Assembly (NCBI GenBank): GCA_964035545.1
Contig: OZ037766.1
Coordinates: 8,317,722 to 8,381,721 of the forward strand
Direction: 5' to 3'
DNA from: Bugula neritina
Lineage: Eukaryota; Bryozoa; Gymnolaemata; Cheilostomatida; Bugulidae
DNA length: 64,000 nt
In this document: piece after piece, positions 61,348-64,000 of the stretch
Position numbering within the stretch: position 1 is the first letter of the stretch
Layout: every line of letters begins with the position of its first letter
Program-made: the position numbers and the translations under genes
Notes under the pieces: model-generated
Told to the model about the DNA's origin: nothing
Databases searched by the model: none
Seen by the model: only the letters and a program-made list of their open reading frames with translations

Positions 61348-64000
61348 ATGGCAGGTGCTAAGTGTAAGTCAAAATGTTGCCGAAGACACTCGAAATCCCA
61401 TCCAACCAGCAAGAAAAATGTTCAAGCAGCATTCCTTGGCATCAAGTAAGCAGACACAATTAATACTTTTTGCATTTATCTGTGCTGTTTTTGCAAAATA
61501 ATTCTATCCCACTTTACACTTTTTGTATTTTTTAACTCAACAGTCAATTTCTGTTATCCAAGTTTCTAACGGGCTAAACTCAAATCGATAACTTATTATC
61601 ACTCAACTTTTGCATACAGAAGTGTGATAATATTTTTAGCTGTTGTGATGTAGATGTGTAATACTTTCATATTTGTCTTACTGTGTGTTATTATGCAAAG
61701 CATGGGCAGTTTAGTCACCTCAATATTAAACAGTTTAAAAAATATCTTCATTACAAAATAGGAAATATTTGTTTTGCAGTCTATAGTTTTGTGGTATTTC
61801 AATCTTTGCAGGAAAGCCTACCTTCCCGGTGAACAACTACTTTTAACCTACGTCATAAATGGCAAATATGAAATGAATCCTGGAGATTCCGTTGCCCTAG
61901 AAAAATGTGGTGTGAATCTGCCTCATGAGCTGAACCCATACCGGTGGCCCGTGTCTACCACCCCTGTTGGCAATAGCTACAGAACCCGCATAGCTCTTCC
62001 CGTATGTTGACAGTATTTATTTTGTTGAAAGTGAAGTTGTAATTTTATGTCTTTTCCCACCTCTCTCATTTTGTATTATTAAATGGGTAGTTTATATAAA
62101 TATTTGTACTAGGAAAATTCAATCTCATTATATAACAGAGTGCATCATCAAATACGTTAAATAATACCTTACCAACACTTAGAGACAAAACTTGTTTTCT
62201 TATGGTAAAAAATGTATTTTACAAAGTGTAATTGGAATATAGTTAATCACAAACTCTGCAATGATGAGAAAGTTGCAGGCGGCAAAAGATCTTTAAACAT
62301 AGTTTCTTTTGAATAGGATTTATGGCTAAATTCTTTAAATTTTAAATTTGTAAAACTTTGGATATCTACAGAAATTTTTTCTGCTTCATCTAGGGTCCAG
62401 TCTAACTTCATCTTGTATAAATACCTGCTTTTCTCTATATCCCAACTTTTGCAAGTTTAAAAGAATTTAGTAGTAGTATTTGTTACATGAGTCTTTTATA
62501 TTCCTAACTGCTGCTGCAGCCTGAAACTACACTTAGAACTAGTATATGATAATCTGATGGCTGTGTTTTTCAGAATCCTGATAGAAAGCTGAAGACCAAA
62601 GAATACCAGTTTGTATATATTAGCTATGAAAGTGGAAAAGTCATTGGCCAAAGTCACCAATTTAGAATTGAAGACATCATTGATTTGGATGATGAAACAG
62701 ACATTGAAGGTGTGACATGACATATATTACTTGCAGCTGTTACTCAAACCTCTAACTAAATGTTGTAAATTAGCGTCATACATCTTACAGTGTAGTTATT
62801 GGTATTGTCTGTTCACAAACTCTAATCACAGTTACTTTGGTAGAAGATATATCAGTTGAGCTGACGCTGGAAGCAAGTAAAGTTAGTCAACAGGAATTGC
62901 TCCGAGAGCCGCTCACACACCCACGACCTGTAAGGGCTGCCAGCACCACCAGCTCAGTTGGCTCTGTGCAAGTATGTGAGAGTCGTCTTCTTAGCTTCGC
63001 TGCATTTCTCTCTTATAGGATTGGAGTTATCTTCCTTATCTATATGTCCTGTATATGTCTAGAGTTGATTTTAACTTCTTCACAGACATTCTTTACTATG
63101 TTATAAAATATAGAAAAGCTAAAAAAAGTCTTAATCTTTTAATTAGAGATTACTTTTAAAGACTTTTTTATATGACAGTTTCACAATAAACACAATGGTA
63201 GCATATGTGACCTATTGCTTGAATTTCTGTTCTTAAACCTTCGTCTGAATTTGTTTTTTATATCAGTAGATAGCCACACTGTTTTGAAATTGCTTTTATG
63301 TTATATCATGTATACATGCATTGAGTTGTAGATATCCCAGTTAAATTTGCATAGAAGTAAAGTTTTATAGTATGACTATATTGATCTATTTGCTATATCA
63401 TCATATTTATGTAATATAGAGTGACCCAGAAACAAGCACGTATAGTGAGATTAGCACACGAGTCCAGCCAACCTCTTCCACAGAGAGTATTGCCAAAGTC
63501 GCAGAATTAATAAAGCAGTATGAAAAGATTAACCACTCACGAAACTCTGTTCCACGTCCTTTGAAACTGGCAACCAATGACAACCGAGTGCTGGTTAAAT
63601 CTCCGGAGAGGTCATTTGTTTCAACCGTATGTAACTTAGACTAGTACTGCTTTATACGCCATGTACTATGCTTTAGCACTAAACAGTTGACTAGTCTGTG
63701 AACTTGGAGTTGTCCTCTCTATAATATAGCTGCTAGTATGCTGTATTTAGTGGAACATTTTAGTTTACACGACAGATTTTTCTAGGAAATTTGTATATGT
63801 CTGATGATTTAGTAAATAAGATTGCTAGTCACAAATATTATTGCAAGGCGTGCCTTATTTTTTACTTTTTGAAGTCTAATAAAATTTATCAAAGCCATAT
63901 ATTATTGGAGTTATCTTACTACATATATGTAAATGTTTGACAACAGACCAAGCTGACAGAGATATTACAAGGCTTACAGAGAGGGAATGTGTCTACCAGG
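61348..64000 (+). CDS. SKICH-domain protein, CALCOCO/TAX1BP1-like (5' part; runs off the window)
   Basis: Exons 61348-61445, 61812-62001, 62574-62709, 62832-62971, 63420-63626 and 63947 onward are in consistent phase. After a basic Cys/Lys-rich start (MAGAKCKSKCCRRHSK), residues about 25-130 form a SKICH-type domain: AAFLGIKKAYLPGEQLLLTY, then EYQFVYISYESGKVIGQSHQ and FRI, matching the family pattern of a YxPG strand and the YQFxYxxxxGxxxGxSxxFxF strand. A Ser/Thr-rich linker follows, and KVAELIKQYEKI with TKLTEILQGLQRG may begin a coiled coil. SKICH plus coiled-coil proteins (NDP52, TAX1BP1, CALCOCO1) are selective-autophagy or transcription adaptors; the C-terminal zinc fingers that would settle this lie outside. 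The ATG at 61348 has a strong context (aacATGG). Confidence 0.78.

Overview
The window looks like nuclear DNA from an invertebrate animal. It is AT-rich and its genes are split into many short exons with GT-AG introns. Every recognised product has animal homologues, among them complexin, a MOSMO-like protein, LST-2/ZFYVE28, PDCD2L, WDR76 and a SKICH-domain protein. The sequence carries a tRNA-derived SINE family, hAT-type and MITE DNA transposons, and long stretches of degenerate TAATAG/ACT simple repeats. A lophotrochozoan-like marine invertebrate is my guess; nothing here fixes the phylum. All exon structures were built by hand from splice signals, reading-frame continuity and remembered family sequences, with no transcript evidence.

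Layout. 171-722 (+) encodes a four-pass MOSMO-like protein. 2157-12468 (-) is a gene of about 16 exons for an unidentified charged protein with Ser-rich, AT-hook, coiled-coil and polyproline segments. 14501-20553 (-) is isovaleryl-CoA dehydrogenase (IVD), with two SINEs and a duplicated catalytic exon. 22888-29839 (+) is the FYVE protein LST-2/ZFYVE28. 30643-33800 is a hAT-like transposon with exact 8-bp target duplications and a second element nested inside. 36216-41863 (+) is a fatty acyl-CoA reductase. 44682-48220 (+) is a complexin with a farnesylation-type CaaX end. 49513-52078 (-) is PDCD2L, head-to-head with WDR76 (55052-59585, +), whose introns contain a MITE and a 17-bp minisatellite. 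60995-61201 (+) is a small membrane-protein ORF on the same predicted first exon as the SKICH-domain CALCOCO/TAX1BP1-like gene starting at 61348, which runs off the window.

The genes do not form a pathway: they are neighbouring housekeeping, neuronal, lipid and trafficking genes. The most interesting signals are: (1) two 94-nt, same-phase, tandem versions of the IVD exon carrying the catalytic glutamate, which looks like mutually exclusive splicing in a metabolic enzyme; (2) a possible bicistronic or reinitiation leader (68-aa ORF, TAATG overlap, 11-aa ORF, then the main ORF) before the SKICH gene; (3) a candidate 9-nt microexon in complexin; (4) a frame-required GC-AG intron in IVD; and (5) a SINE whose insertion is associated with an inverted copy of its own target flank.
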